Assembly (NCBI RefSeq): GCF_007830495.1
Contig: NZ_VLKW01000011.1
Location: 186,001-250,000 of the forward strand
Source of the DNA: Pseudoduganella flava
Lineage (GTDB): Bacteria; Pseudomonadota; Gammaproteobacteria; Burkholderiales; Burkholderiaceae_D
Direction of reading: 5' to 3'
Length of the DNA: 64,000 bases
Within the stretch, counting starts at the first letter, position 1; each line of letters starts with the position of its first letter. Below are positions 52,785-61,280 of this stretch, in pieces. The notes beneath the pieces were generated by a model, which made no database searches, had not been told where the DNA came from, and was given only the letters and a program-made list of their open reading frames with translations. Made by a program: the position numbers and the translations under genes.

Positions 52785-55382
52785 ATGCAGACCGATATCC
52801 GTGCACTGCTGGCGAAGCTGGATGCCGAATGCCGGGGCGCGATGAGTCGCGCCGCCGAGCTGTGCGTGCAGGAGACGCATTTCAACGTCGAGCTGGAACA
52901 CCTGCTGCTGGCGCTGGCCGAGCCGGACGGCACGGAGTTCGCGCGGCTGCTGGCCCACTTCGCCGTCGAGCCGGCCACCGTGCGTGCGCAGGCGCAGGCC
53001 AGCCTGGCGGCATTCAAACGAGGCAACGGCCGCACGCCCGCGCTGTCGCCGCACTTCACCGCGCTGTTCGAGCAGGCGTGGCTTGCCACGTCGGTGCAGC
53101 TGGGTGGGCAGCACATCCGCGCCGGTGCGCTGCTGCTGGCGATGCTGGACGTGGACAGCCTGCGCGGCGCGCTGCTCGAGACCGCGCCGGCGCTGCTGAC
53201 GATCCCGCGCGAGCGGCTGAAGATGGAGCTGCCGCGCCTGCTGGCCGGTACTGCCGGTGACGATGCGCTGCCGGCGCAGGCGGGCGGCACGGCGCTGGAG
53301 CGGTACACGGTGGACATGACGGCGCTGGCGCGTGCCGGCCGCATCGACCCGGTGCGCGGCCGGCACGCCGAGATCCGCCAGGTCGTCGACATCCTGCTGC
53401 GGCGGCGCCAGAACAATCCGATCCTGACGGGCGAGGCGGGCGTCGGCAAGACGGCGGTCGTGGAAGGCTTCGCGCTGCGCGTGGCGGCGGGCGACGTGCC
53501 GGCGGCGCTGGCGAACGTGCGCGTGTGCGCGCTGGACCTGGCGCTGCTGCAGGCCGGCGCCGGCGTGCGCGGCGAGTTCGAGCACCGCCTGAAGTCCGTC
53601 ATCGCGGAGGTGCGCGGCGCGACGCCCGCCGTGATCCTGTTCATCGACGAGGCGCACCAGCTGATCGGCGCGGGCGGCGCGGAAGGGCAGGGCGACGCGG
53701 CCAACCTGCTGAAGCCGGCGCTGGCGCGCGGCGAGCTGCGCACGATCGCCGCCACCACCTGGGCCGAATACAAGAAGCACGTGGAACGGGATCCCGCACT
53801 GGCCCGGCGCTTCCAGGTCGTCAAGGTCGACGAGCCGACACCGGAAGCGGCGCTCGGCATGCTGCGCGGCGTGGCCGCCGTGCTGGCGCGGCACCACCAG
53901 GTCGAGATCCTCGACGAGGCGGTGGCGGAGGCGGTGCGCCTGTCGCACCGCTACATCGCCGGCCGCCAGCTGCCGGACAAGGCCATCGGCGTGCTCGACA
54001 CGGCCTGCGCGCGCGTCGCCCTGGCCCTCGCCGGCACGCCGCCCCAGCTGGAAGAGCTCGAGCATGAGGCGGCGCTGGCCGAGGAAGCGCTGCAGGTGCT
54101 GCGCGGCAGGCTGGCGCGCGGCGAAGCGGATCCTGGCGAGGCCGAGCGCGCCGCGGCGGCGCTGGCCCGCCTGCGCGAACGGACGGCGCAATTGCGCGCC
54201 AAGCTGGACGAGGAGCGCCGCGCCGTCGACGAGATCGTGGCGCTGCGGCGCCGCATCGCCGCCGGCACGGACGATCCGCAGGCCGATGCGGCCCTGCTGC
54301 GGCGCCTGCAGAAGGGGCTCGAGACGATCCAGGACGGCGAGGCGCTGGTGGCGGCGTGTGTCGACGCGGCCACGGTCGCCGACGTCGTCGCCAGCTGGAC
54401 CGGCATCCCCGTCGGCCGCATGCTGGCCGACGAAGTGCATACGGTACTGCAGTTGCACGACCGGCTGTGCGAACGGGTGATCGGCCAGGATGCGGCGCTC
54501 GACGCGATCGCCAGCCGCGTGCGCACGTTCCGCGCCGCGCTCGACGACCCCGGCAAGCCGGTCGGCGTGTTCATGCTGGTGGGGCCGAGCGGTGTCGGCA
54601 AGACTGAGACGGCGGCCGCGCTGGCCGAGCTGCTGTACGGCGGCGAGCGCAATCTCGTCACGATCAACATGTCCGAGTTCCAGGAGGCGCATTCGATTTC
54701 CAGCCTGAAGGGCGCGCCGCCCGGCTACGTCGGCTACGGCAAGGGCGGCGTGTTGACGGAAGCCGTGCGCCGCCGGCCGTACAGCGTGGTGCTGCTGGAC
54801 GAGATGGAAAAGGCCCATCCCGACGTGCTCGAGCTGTTCTTCCAGGTGTTCGACAAGGGCACGATGGACGACGGCGAAGGCACGCCGATCGACTTTCGCA
54901 ATACGGTGATCCTGTTGACGTCGAACGCGGCGCAGGAAGTCGTCACGGAGGCATGCCGGCATGCGCGGCCGGATCCGGCCCAACTGGCCGAGCTGCTGCG
55001 CCCCGCGCTGCTGCGCCGCTTCAGCCCCGCCTTCCTCGGCCGCGTGGTGCTGGTGCCGTACTACCCGCTGGAGGATGCGCAGATCGCCGTCATCGCCGAG
55101 ATGAAGCTGGCCCGGCTCGCACAGCGCTTCGCCGCCCACCACCAGGCCCGCTTCACGTGGGACGACGCGGTGGCCGCGGCCATCGCGGCACGCTGCACGG
55201 AGGCCGACAGCGGCGCGCGCAACATCGAATTCATCCTCACGCAGACGGTGCTGCCGGAGCTGGCGGCGCACGTGCTGGAGCGGATCGCCACGGCCAGCCC
55301 GTTCGGCGCCGTGCATATGCGGATGGACGGCGCGCGCTTCGCCTACGCGTTCCGCGACGCGCCGTTGCGGGGGGCGCCATGA
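52785..55382 (+). CDS. clpV: T6SS AAA+ ATPase ClpV (TssH)
   Basis: An 865-aa hexameric unfoldase that disassembles contracted TssBC sheath. N-domain (1-150) with FNVELEHLLLALAE; AAA1 Walker A GEAGVGKTAVVEG near 215 and Walker B ILFIDEAHQLIGAGG; a coiled-coil middle region (about 420-530); AAA2 Walker A GPSGVGKTETA near 599 and Walker B VVLLDEMEKAHPD. All ATPase motifs are intact. Its stop overlaps the vgrG start (ATGA). Confidence 0.96.
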   Translation: MQTDIRALLAKLDAECRGAMSRAAELCVQETHFNVELEHLLLALAEPDGTEFARLLAHFAVEPATVRAQAQASLAAFKRGNGRTPALSPHFTALFEQAWLATSVQLGGQHIRAGALLLAMLDVDSLRGALLETAPALLTIPRERLKMELPRLLAGTAGDDALPAQAGGTALERYTVDMTALARAGRIDPVRGRHAEIRQVVDILLRRRQNNPILTGEAGVGKTAVVEGFALRVAAGDVPAALANVRVCALDLALLQAGAGVRGEFEHRLKSVIAEVRGATPAVILFIDEAHQLIGAGGAEGQGDAANLLKPALARGELRTIAATTWAEYKKHVERDPALARRFQVVKVDEPTPEAALGMLRGVAAVLARHHQVEILDEAVAEAVRLSHRYIAGRQLPDKAIGVLDTACARVALALAGTPPQLEELEHEAALAEEALQVLRGRLARGEADPGEAERAAAALARLRERTAQLRAKLDEERRAVDEIVALRRRIAAGTDDPQADAALLRRLQKGLETIQDGEALVAACVDAATVADVVASWTGIPVGRMLADEVHTVLQLHDRLCERVIGQDAALDAIASRVRTFRAALDDPGKPVGVFMLVGPSGVGKTETAAALAELLYGGERNLVTINMSEFQEAHSISSLKGAPPGYVGYGKGGVLTEAVRRRPYSVVLLDEMEKAHPDVLELFFQVFDKGTMDDGEGTPIDFRNTVILLTSNAAQEVVTEACRHARPDPAQLAELLRPALLRRFSPAFLGRVVLVPYYPLEDAQIAVIAEMKLARLAQRFAAHHQARFTWDDAVAAAIAARCTEADSGARNIEFILTQTVLPELAAHVLERIATASPFGAVHMRMDGARFAYAFRDAPLRGAP

Positions 55383-57340
55383 GAACGCAGTTCCAGCAGG
55401 GCGGGCTGCTGCGGATCGTGTCGCCGTTCGGCGCCGACGACCTGCTGCTGGACCGCGTCGAAGGCAGCGAGGGCATTTCCGAGCCGTTCCGCTTCCATCT
55501 GACGATGCGTTCCGGCAGTACGGCGCTCGACCCGGCCGCCGCGATCGGCAAGGAGATGAACGTGACGATCGCCGCGCCGGGCGGCGCCAATCGCCACCTC
55601 GGCGGCGTCGTGGCGCGCTTCGTGCAGACGGGCCAGGACCACGACTTCGCCGTCTACGAGGCCGAGCTGGTGCCCACGCTGTGGCTGCTGACCCTGGCGC
55701 GCGACCGGCGTATCTACGCCAACCAGACGACCGATGCGATCGTCTGCGACGTGCTGGCCCAATTCGGCGTGCAGTACGACTCGAAGCTGGCCGGCACCTA
55801 TCCGCAGCGCGACTACTGCGTGCAATACGACGAGACGGCGTTCGACTTCGTGGCGCGGCTGATGGAGCACGCGGGCATCGCCTATTACTTCACGTTCGAC
55901 GCCAGCGGCCACCGGATGGTGCTGGCCGACGATCCGGCCCACTTCGCCGAGTGCGCCGGCGGCGCCGCGCTGCGCTACTGGCCCGGCACCGGGCTGACGC
56001 AGCCTGGCGACGCCGTCACCCGCTTCGTGCACGAACACCGGCTCGTGACGCGCGAAGCCACCGTCAGCGACTACGACTTCCGCACCCCGGATACGTCGCT
56101 CGAGGGCAGCGGCACGGGTGACGCCGGCAAGGGCGCGATCTACGAGTTCGCCGGCGGACAGACGACGGTGGCGCAGGCCCAGGCGCTGGCCCGGCTGCGC
56201 GTCGAGGCGGCGCAGGTGGATGCGCGCGCGCTCCACGGCGACAGCAACTGCCAGGCGGTGGCCGCCGGCACGCGCTTCACGCTGTCCGGCCACTTCGTGC
56301 CGGCGCTGAACGGCGCGTTTGTACTGCGCCGCGTGCACCACGTGGCGCACGGCGGCGGTTACCAGAACACATTCGAGGCGTTTCCCGCCGCGGTGCCGTT
56401 CCGCCCGGCCGTCGTCACGCCGCGCCCGCGCGCCACCGGCTGCGAGACGGCCGTCGTGGTCGGGCCGGACGGCGAGGAGATCTGGACCGACCGGCATGGC
56501 CGCGTGAAGGTGCGTTTTCCGTGGGACCGCGGCGCGGCCGATCCGGAGCGCGCGCCGTGGGTGCGCGTGGCGCAGCCGGCCGCCGGCAGCGGTTTCGGCG
56601 CGCTGTTCCTGCCGCGCGTGGGCCACGAGGTGGTGATCGCGTACGTCGACGGCGATCCGGACCGGCCGCTCGTCACCGGCTGCGTCTACAACGGGAACAA
56701 CACCACGCCTGCCGCGCTGCCGGCGGACCAGACGCAGACGATCCTGCGCACCCGTTCGTCGAAGGAAGGCACGGCCGGTAACGAGCTGCGCTTCGAGGAC
56801 AAAAAAGATGCCGAACAGCTGTATCTGCACGCGCAAAAGGACATGCTGACGGAGATCGAGAACGCGCTGACCACCACCGTGCGCAAGGGCGCGCAGGTGC
56901 ACACGCTGGAGGAGGGCGACCGCACGGTCGAACTGAAGAAGGGCAGCGAAACGCACACGGTGGCCGGCAAGCGCGCCGTGACGGTGAAAGGCGCCGAGAC
57001 GCATGCGAACGACGCGGCGTTCACGCATACGGTGAAAGGCGACTACGCGCTGACGGTGGACGGCAGCCTGACGATCACGGTGACGGGCGCGCTGAAGCTG
57101 GTGACGAAGGATGCGCTGGCGCTGGAGGCGGCGCAGGCGCTGTCGGCGAAGGCCGGCACGGCGCTCGCCTGCGAGGCGGGCACCGACCTGACGAACAAGG
57201 CCGGCAAGGCGCTGCTGCACAGCGCGGGCCTGAAGATCGAAAGTAAAGCCACGATCATCAACAGCAAGGCCGATGCCGCGCACACGGTGGAGGCGGGCGC
57301 CAACCTGACGCTCAAGGGCGCACTGGCGAAGGTGAACTAG
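55379..57340 (+). CDS. vgrG: T6SS spike protein VgrG (TssI)
   Basis: A 653-aa trimeric spike. gp27-like N-domain (LLLDRVEGSEGISEPFRFHL, QTTDAIVCDVLAQFGVQYDS), gp5-like OB fold (DRHGRVKVRFPWDRG, PWVRVAQPAAGSGFGALFLP, RVGHEVVIAYVDGDPDRPLV) and a C-terminal beta-helix of short repeats (roughly 470-650). No toxin domain beyond the helix. Immediately abuts the MORN gene, so it likely carries partners encoded there. Confidence 0.96.
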   Translation: MRTQFQQGGLLRIVSPFGADDLLLDRVEGSEGISEPFRFHLTMRSGSTALDPAAAIGKEMNVTIAAPGGANRHLGGVVARFVQTGQDHDFAVYEAELVPTLWLLTLARDRRIYANQTTDAIVCDVLAQFGVQYDSKLAGTYPQRDYCVQYDETAFDFVARLMEHAGIAYYFTFDASGHRMVLADDPAHFAECAGGAALRYWPGTGLTQPGDAVTRFVHEHRLVTREATVSDYDFRTPDTSLEGSGTGDAGKGAIYEFAGGQTTVAQAQALARLRVEAAQVDARALHGDSNCQAVAAGTRFTLSGHFVPALNGAFVLRRVHHVAHGGGYQNTFEAFPAAVPFRPAVVTPRPRATGCETAVVVGPDGEEIWTDRHGRVKVRFPWDRGAADPERAPWVRVAQPAAGSGFGALFLPRVGHEVVIAYVDGDPDRPLVTGCVYNGNNTTPAALPADQTQTILRTRSSKEGTAGNELRFEDKKDAEQLYLHAQKDMLTEIENALTTTVRKGAQVHTLEEGDRTVELKKGSETHTVAGKRAVTVKGAETHANDAAFTHTVKGDYALTVDGSLTITVTGALKLVTKDALALEAAQALSAKAGTALACEAGTDLTNKAGKALLHSAGLKIESKATIINSKADAAHTVEAGANLTLKGALAKVN

Positions 57341-58027
57341 ATGGACGGCGTGCCGACGACGATCGAGGAGCGGGACGACACGGGCCGGCTGCTGCTGCGC
57401 TGCGCGATGGCCGGCGGTGCGCTGCACGGCGACTATGAGGAGTACGGCCCGGCCGGACTGCCGGCGCTTGCCGCGCACTTCGCGCACGGCAAGCTGCACG
57501 GCACGATGCGCGCCTACGGGCCGGATGGCGCGCTGGTGCAGCGCGGCGAGTTCCGCCACGGCGCGGCCCACGGCCTGATGGAGACGTTCGTCAACGGCCG
57601 CCGTGTGGCCGCGCAGGAGATGGCCGACGGCGTGGCCAGCGGCCCTTCGCTGTCGTACGACGAAGCGGGCCAGGTGACCGCGCGGCTGACGTTCGCCGCC
57701 GGCAAGCCCGATGGCCCGGCCACGTTCTACCACGAGGGCCGCGAGGTGCGCAGTGCGGTCTACCGCAACGGACTGCTGGATGGCGAAGCGGTGGACCGCG
57801 ACGGGCACGGCACCGTGGTGCAGCGCTGCACCTACCGCGCCAATCTGCTGCACGGCGCGGTGCGGCGCTTCTGGCCCGATGGCGCCCTGATGGAGGAAGT
57901 GCACTACCGCGACGGCGTGCCGGTGGAGGAGCCGGCGCGCTACGACCGGCGCGGCAAGCGGATCGGCCACGCGGAGGCGGCGCCGGCCCTGTTCGAACGG
58001 ATCAAGGCATTGCTGCGGGGGGAATGA
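57341..58027 (+). CDS. MORN / YwqK-type repeat protein, VgrG-linked
   Basis: A 228-aa soluble protein made of repeated G.L.G....Y...G.L......F..G..HG units (for example GALHGDYEEYGPAGLPALAA and GAAHGLMETFVNGRRV). The ATG begins directly after the vgrG TAG (0-bp gap) and its stop overlaps the PAAR-like start, so the three genes are tightly coupled. YwqK-like MORN proteins are often listed as antitoxin components; here a chaperone, adaptor or immunity role is possible. Confidence 0.85.
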   Translation: MDGVPTTIEERDDTGRLLLRCAMAGGALHGDYEEYGPAGLPALAAHFAHGKLHGTMRAYGPDGALVQRGEFRHGAAHGLMETFVNGRRVAAQEMADGVASGPSLSYDEAGQVTARLTFAAGKPDGPATFYHEGREVRSAVYRNGLLDGEAVDRDGHGTVVQRCTYRANLLHGAVRRFWPDGALMEEVHYRDGVPVEEPARYDRRGKRIGHAEAAPALFERIKALLRGE

Positions 58028-58413
58028 TGGGACAGCAGGTATGCGGCGGCGCGCTGCTCAAGTGCTCGTTCGGCGCGGCGCCCGGCACGCTGAACGTGCT
58101 GCCGCAAAGCGGCGTGACGACGGGCATGGCGGCCGCGTCGATCATGGACAACAAGCCGATGGTGAACGTGACGTCGTTCGCGATGTGTTCGTCGCTCGGC
58201 AATCCGCAGGTGGCCGCCGCCACGGCGGCCGCGCAGGGCGTGCTGACGCCGATGCCGTGCGTGCCGATGACGTCCGCACCGTGGACGCCCGGTGCGCCGA
58301 CGGTGCTGGTGGGCGGCATGCCCGCGCTGAACGACGCGTCGAAGCTGATGTGCACGGCCGGCGGCGTGATTGAAATCTCCGTGCCCGGTCAACTGACCGT
58401 GGCGATTCCGTGA
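58024..58413 (+). CDS. PAAR-like spike-tip protein (DUF4280)
   Basis: A 129-aa protein. The pattern QQVCGGALLKCSFGAAPGTL, IMDNKPMVNVTSFAMCSSLG, GVLTPMPCVPMTSAPWTPGA and GMPALNDASKLMCTAGGVIE matches the DUF4280 PAAR-like family, which caps VgrG spikes. Four Cys at conserved points may bind metal. The first of two adjacent ATGs (58024, 58027) overlaps the MORN stop. Confidence 0.9.
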   Translation: MMGQQVCGGALLKCSFGAAPGTLNVLPQSGVTTGMAAASIMDNKPMVNVTSFAMCSSLGNPQVAAATAAAQGVLTPMPCVPMTSAPWTPGAPTVLVGGMPALNDASKLMCTAGGVIEISVPGQLTVAIP

Positions 58414-58434
58414 CTTTACTTTGCGAGGCCGAAG

Positions 58435-58620
58435 ATGGAATTCCGATTCAAATTCACCAAACGCCTGGTCGTGCTGGGGGTGCTGTGCGCCGTGGCGCTG
58501 GTCGTGCTGCTGCTCGCGCTGGGCTTCCAGATCGGCGTGCGGATGGCGGCCGAAACGGCCGGCCCGGCCTTGCCGGCGCCGCTCGAACGCGCCACGCCGG
58601 CGCCGAAGGCCGCGCCATGA
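58435..58620 (+). CDS. Small single-span membrane protein in the T6SS operon
   Basis: A 61-aa protein: basic MEFRFKFTKR, a membrane helix LVVLGVLCAVALVVLLLALG, and a Pro/Ala-rich tail. Its stop overlaps the tssJ start (ATGA), so it is part of the operon. Position next to tssJ-K-L-M suggests a role near the membrane complex. No named family recognised. Confidence 0.75.
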   Translation: MEFRFKFTKRLVVLGVLCAVALVVLLLALGFQIGVRMAAETAGPALPAPLERATPAPKAAP

Positions 58621-59135
58621 CTAATGCGCTCGGCCGCATGGCGCTGGCGTTGCTCGCCGCGGCCGCGCTGGCCGGCTGCGGCGCGCTGTCCGGCGCGAAG
58701 GCGCTGGTGGGCCTGGCGCCGGCGCCCGTCAAGCCGGATTGGGCCAACGTCACGCTGGCCGCCGCGCCGGATGCGAATGCCGACAGCGCGCTGGCCGTCG
58801 ACATCGTGCTGGTCAAGGACCCGGCGTTGCTGGAGAGCCTGTCGGCGATGTCGGCGGCGAAGTATTTCGGCGCGCGCGAGAACCTGCTGCGCACGTTCCC
58901 GGACGGGTTGACGGTGCTGGCCGTGGAGATCACGCCGGGGCAGCTGATCCGCCTGCAGCCGGAGCGCTACCGCAAGGAGCGCGCGTGGGCCGCGCTGGCC
59001 TTCGCCAACTATGCGAATCCCGGCGAGCACCGGCTGCGCCTGGCGCTGGACCGGCCCAGCTGCGTGCTGCAGCTGAACGCCCAGGAGTTCGTCGCCGCCG
59101 GCATGGCCGGCACCACACCGGGCACCGCCCGTTGA
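58617..59135 (+). CDS. tssJ: T6SS outer-membrane lipoprotein TssJ
   Basis: A 172-aa lipoprotein with signal peptide and lipobox ALAGCG (Cys about residue 21). The transthyretin-like fold shows VDIVLVKDPALLESLSAMSA, KYFGARENLLRTFPDGL and LAVEITPGQLIRLQP. It anchors TssL/TssM to the outer membrane. Start set by overlap with the small membrane protein gene. Confidence 0.92.
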   Translation: MTNALGRMALALLAAAALAGCGALSGAKALVGLAPAPVKPDWANVTLAAAPDANADSALAVDIVLVKDPALLESLSAMSAAKYFGARENLLRTFPDGLTVLAVEITPGQLIRLQPERYRKERAWAALAFANYANPGEHRLRLALDRPSCVLQLNAQEFVAAGMAGTTPGTAR

Positions 59136-59148
59136 ACGAGGAAGAACC

Positions 59149-60477
59149 ATGATCGCCGAAGCACAGTTGTTGGACCGGATCCAGTGGCACGAAGGCATGC
59201 TGCTCGCGCCGCAGCAGTTCCAGCAGGAGAGCGCGCGGATCGACGCGCTGGTGGCGTGGCAGTCGCTCGCCGCGCAGCCGTGCGCATGGGGCGTGCGCCG
59301 CCTCGTCGTCGACGAAGCGCGCCTGACGACGGGCCTGCTGCGCATCCTCCTGCTGGAGGCGATCCTCCCGAACGGGATGCCGGTGTGCTACGACGCCACG
59401 CGCGCCCAGGACCGCCCGCTGGAGCTGGACCTGGCGCCGTTTGGCGCCGCGCTGGACGGCGGCGACCTGCCCATCCACCTGGCGGTCGGCGCGCTGCGTT
59501 CGCTGCGCCTGCCCGGCCAGCCGGCGATGTTCCGCGGTATCGACAGCGCGGCCGTGGACGACGAGGTCTCCGACGCGCTGGCCTGCGAGGTGCCGCGCAT
59601 GGCCGCCAACCTGCAGCTGATCGCCGGCAAGGCGCCGGGACCGGCGTGGGTCGCGCTGCACCTGATGACGCTGCAGAAGGCCAACGAGATCGTGCGCCGC
59701 GCGCCGTTCTGGCCCGCGCAACTGGCGGTACCGGCCGATGCCGACCTGTGCCGCCGCGCGCGGGAGCTGGCGGCGCACATGCGCAGCAAGGCGGTATTCC
59801 TGGCGCGCCAGGGCACGGCGCCGTCGTCGCGCCTCGAGGACCGCCTCGCGGCGCTGGAACAGAAGGGCCGGCTCGCGAGCCTCGTGCAGCACCTGCCGTT
59901 GCTCGAAGCGGTGCTGGGCGACGCGACGATCCAGCCGCACGCGCTGTACCTGGCGCTGTGCGCGCAACTGGGGCCGCTGGCGGCGCTGCGGCCCGGTGCC
60001 GTGCCGATCGCGCCGCCGCCGTACCGGCATGGCGACAGCTACGCGGCCTTCGACATGGTGCTGGGCGCGCTGGAAGACCTGGCCGGGGAGGTCAGCCAGG
60101 AGTGGCGGACCTGCACGTTCGCGTTCGACGGCCGCGCCTTCTCGCTGCCGCTGCGCCCGGAGTGGCTGGGCAAGCGCCTCGTGGTGGGCTTGCGGGGCCC
60201 GGGCGAGCGCGAGCTGACGCAGTGGATGGCCGGCGCCGTGATCGGCTCGCGCAACGTGTGGACGGCGCTGTGCGAGCGGCGCGTGCTGGGCGCCGGGCGC
60301 TCCCGCATCGACGCGGCGCCGGAACTTGGGCTGCGCGAAGGAACCGGCTACCTGCTGTACGCGATCGAGCCGGCGGCCGAATTCATCGTGGCCGAGCAGG
60401 CGCTCCAGGTCAGCAATATCAACGAACACGTGGCGGCCCACCGGCCGCTCGAACTTGTCCTCTTCATCAGGGGGTGA
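59149..60477 (+). CDS. tssK: T6SS baseplate-membrane connector TssK
   Basis: A 442-aa protein with RIQWHEGMLLAPQQFQQESA, a long helical region, and the C-terminal FAFDGRAFSLPLRPEW and ALQVSNINEHVAAHRPLELV. Links the baseplate to TssL/TssM. GAGGAAG ribosome site; 2 bp from its stop to tssL start. Confidence 0.95.
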   Translation: MIAEAQLLDRIQWHEGMLLAPQQFQQESARIDALVAWQSLAAQPCAWGVRRLVVDEARLTTGLLRILLLEAILPNGMPVCYDATRAQDRPLELDLAPFGAALDGGDLPIHLAVGALRSLRLPGQPAMFRGIDSAAVDDEVSDALACEVPRMAANLQLIAGKAPGPAWVALHLMTLQKANEIVRRAPFWPAQLAVPADADLCRRARELAAHMRSKAVFLARQGTAPSSRLEDRLAALEQKGRLASLVQHLPLLEAVLGDATIQPHALYLALCAQLGPLAALRPGAVPIAPPPYRHGDSYAAFDMVLGALEDLAGEVSQEWRTCTFAFDGRAFSLPLRPEWLGKRLVVGLRGPGERELTQWMAGAVIGSRNVWTALCERRVLGAGRSRIDAAPELGLREGTGYLLYAIEPAAEFIVAEQALQVSNINEHVAAHRPLELVLFIRG

Positions 60478-60479
60478 TC

Positions 60480-61280
60480 ATGACGAACCAATCGAATGAA
60501 CGTGCGGCGGCCGGGCGGGACGACCTGGCGTCGAGCCAGTTCCGCCACTTCGCCGCCGTGCTGGCGCAAGCGGCGCAGGCCGCCACCAGGCTGGGCGAGC
60601 ACGAGGCGCAGGCGGGCGCCGAGGCGCTGTCGCGCCAGCTCGTGCAGCTGATCGAGCTGCACACGCTGGAAGCGGGCCGGCAGGGCGGCAAGGCGGGCCT
60701 GGACGCGGAATTGCAGGCCCGCTTCGTGAAGGCGGCACTGGCCGACGAGGTGCTGCTGCACACCGACTGGGCCGGCCGCCAGCACTGGCAGCATGTGCTG
60801 CTGGAGGCGACGCTGTTCAACACGGCCTACGCGGGCCAGCAGGTGTTCGCGGACATCGAGCAACTGCTGCGCGAGCGCGACGCGGGCCGGCGCGGCGTGG
60901 CCCGGCTGTACCTGCACCTGCTGTCGCTGGGCTTCCAGGGCCGCTACCGCGGCAGCGCCGACCTCGGGCCGATCGCCGCCTGCCGCCGCGAGCTGTTCCA
61001 GCTGATCTACCAGCGCCCGGCGGATCTGGGCGGGCGCGACGCAGTGCTGGCGGAGCAACCCTATGCCAGTACGCTGACGTATGGCGGCGGGCGCCGGCTG
61101 CCGAAGCTGAGCCGGCGCGGCGTGATGCTCGCCGTCGCGCTGCTGCTGCTCCTCGGCGTGTCCGAACTCCTCTGGCTGTGGCAGTCGTGGCCCGTGCGCG
61201 ACGCCGTCGACGCGCCGCTCGCCCAGCTCGCATCCGTTGCCGCGCCGGGCCGCGCCGCGTGGGAGACCGCATCATGCTGA
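60480..61280 (+). CDS. tssL: T6SS inner-membrane protein TssL (DotU)
   Basis: A 266-aa tail-anchored membrane-complex protein. Cytoplasmic hook with FVKAALADEVLLHTDWAG, LLEATLFNTAYAGQQVF, LYLHLLSLGFQGRYRG and ELFQLIYQRP; one C-terminal helix (about 205-225, GVMLAVALLLLLGVSELLWL). It lacks a periplasmic OmpA/peptidoglycan-binding extension. Overlaps tssM by 7 bp. Confidence 0.95.
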   Translation: MTNQSNERAAAGRDDLASSQFRHFAAVLAQAAQAATRLGEHEAQAGAEALSRQLVQLIELHTLEAGRQGGKAGLDAELQARFVKAALADEVLLHTDWAGRQHWQHVLLEATLFNTAYAGQQVFADIEQLLRERDAGRRGVARLYLHLLSLGFQGRYRGSADLGPIAACRRELFQLIYQRPADLGGRDAVLAEQPYASTLTYGGGRRLPKLSRRGVMLAVALLLLLGVSELLWLWQSWPVRDAVDAPLAQLASVAAPGRAAWETASC

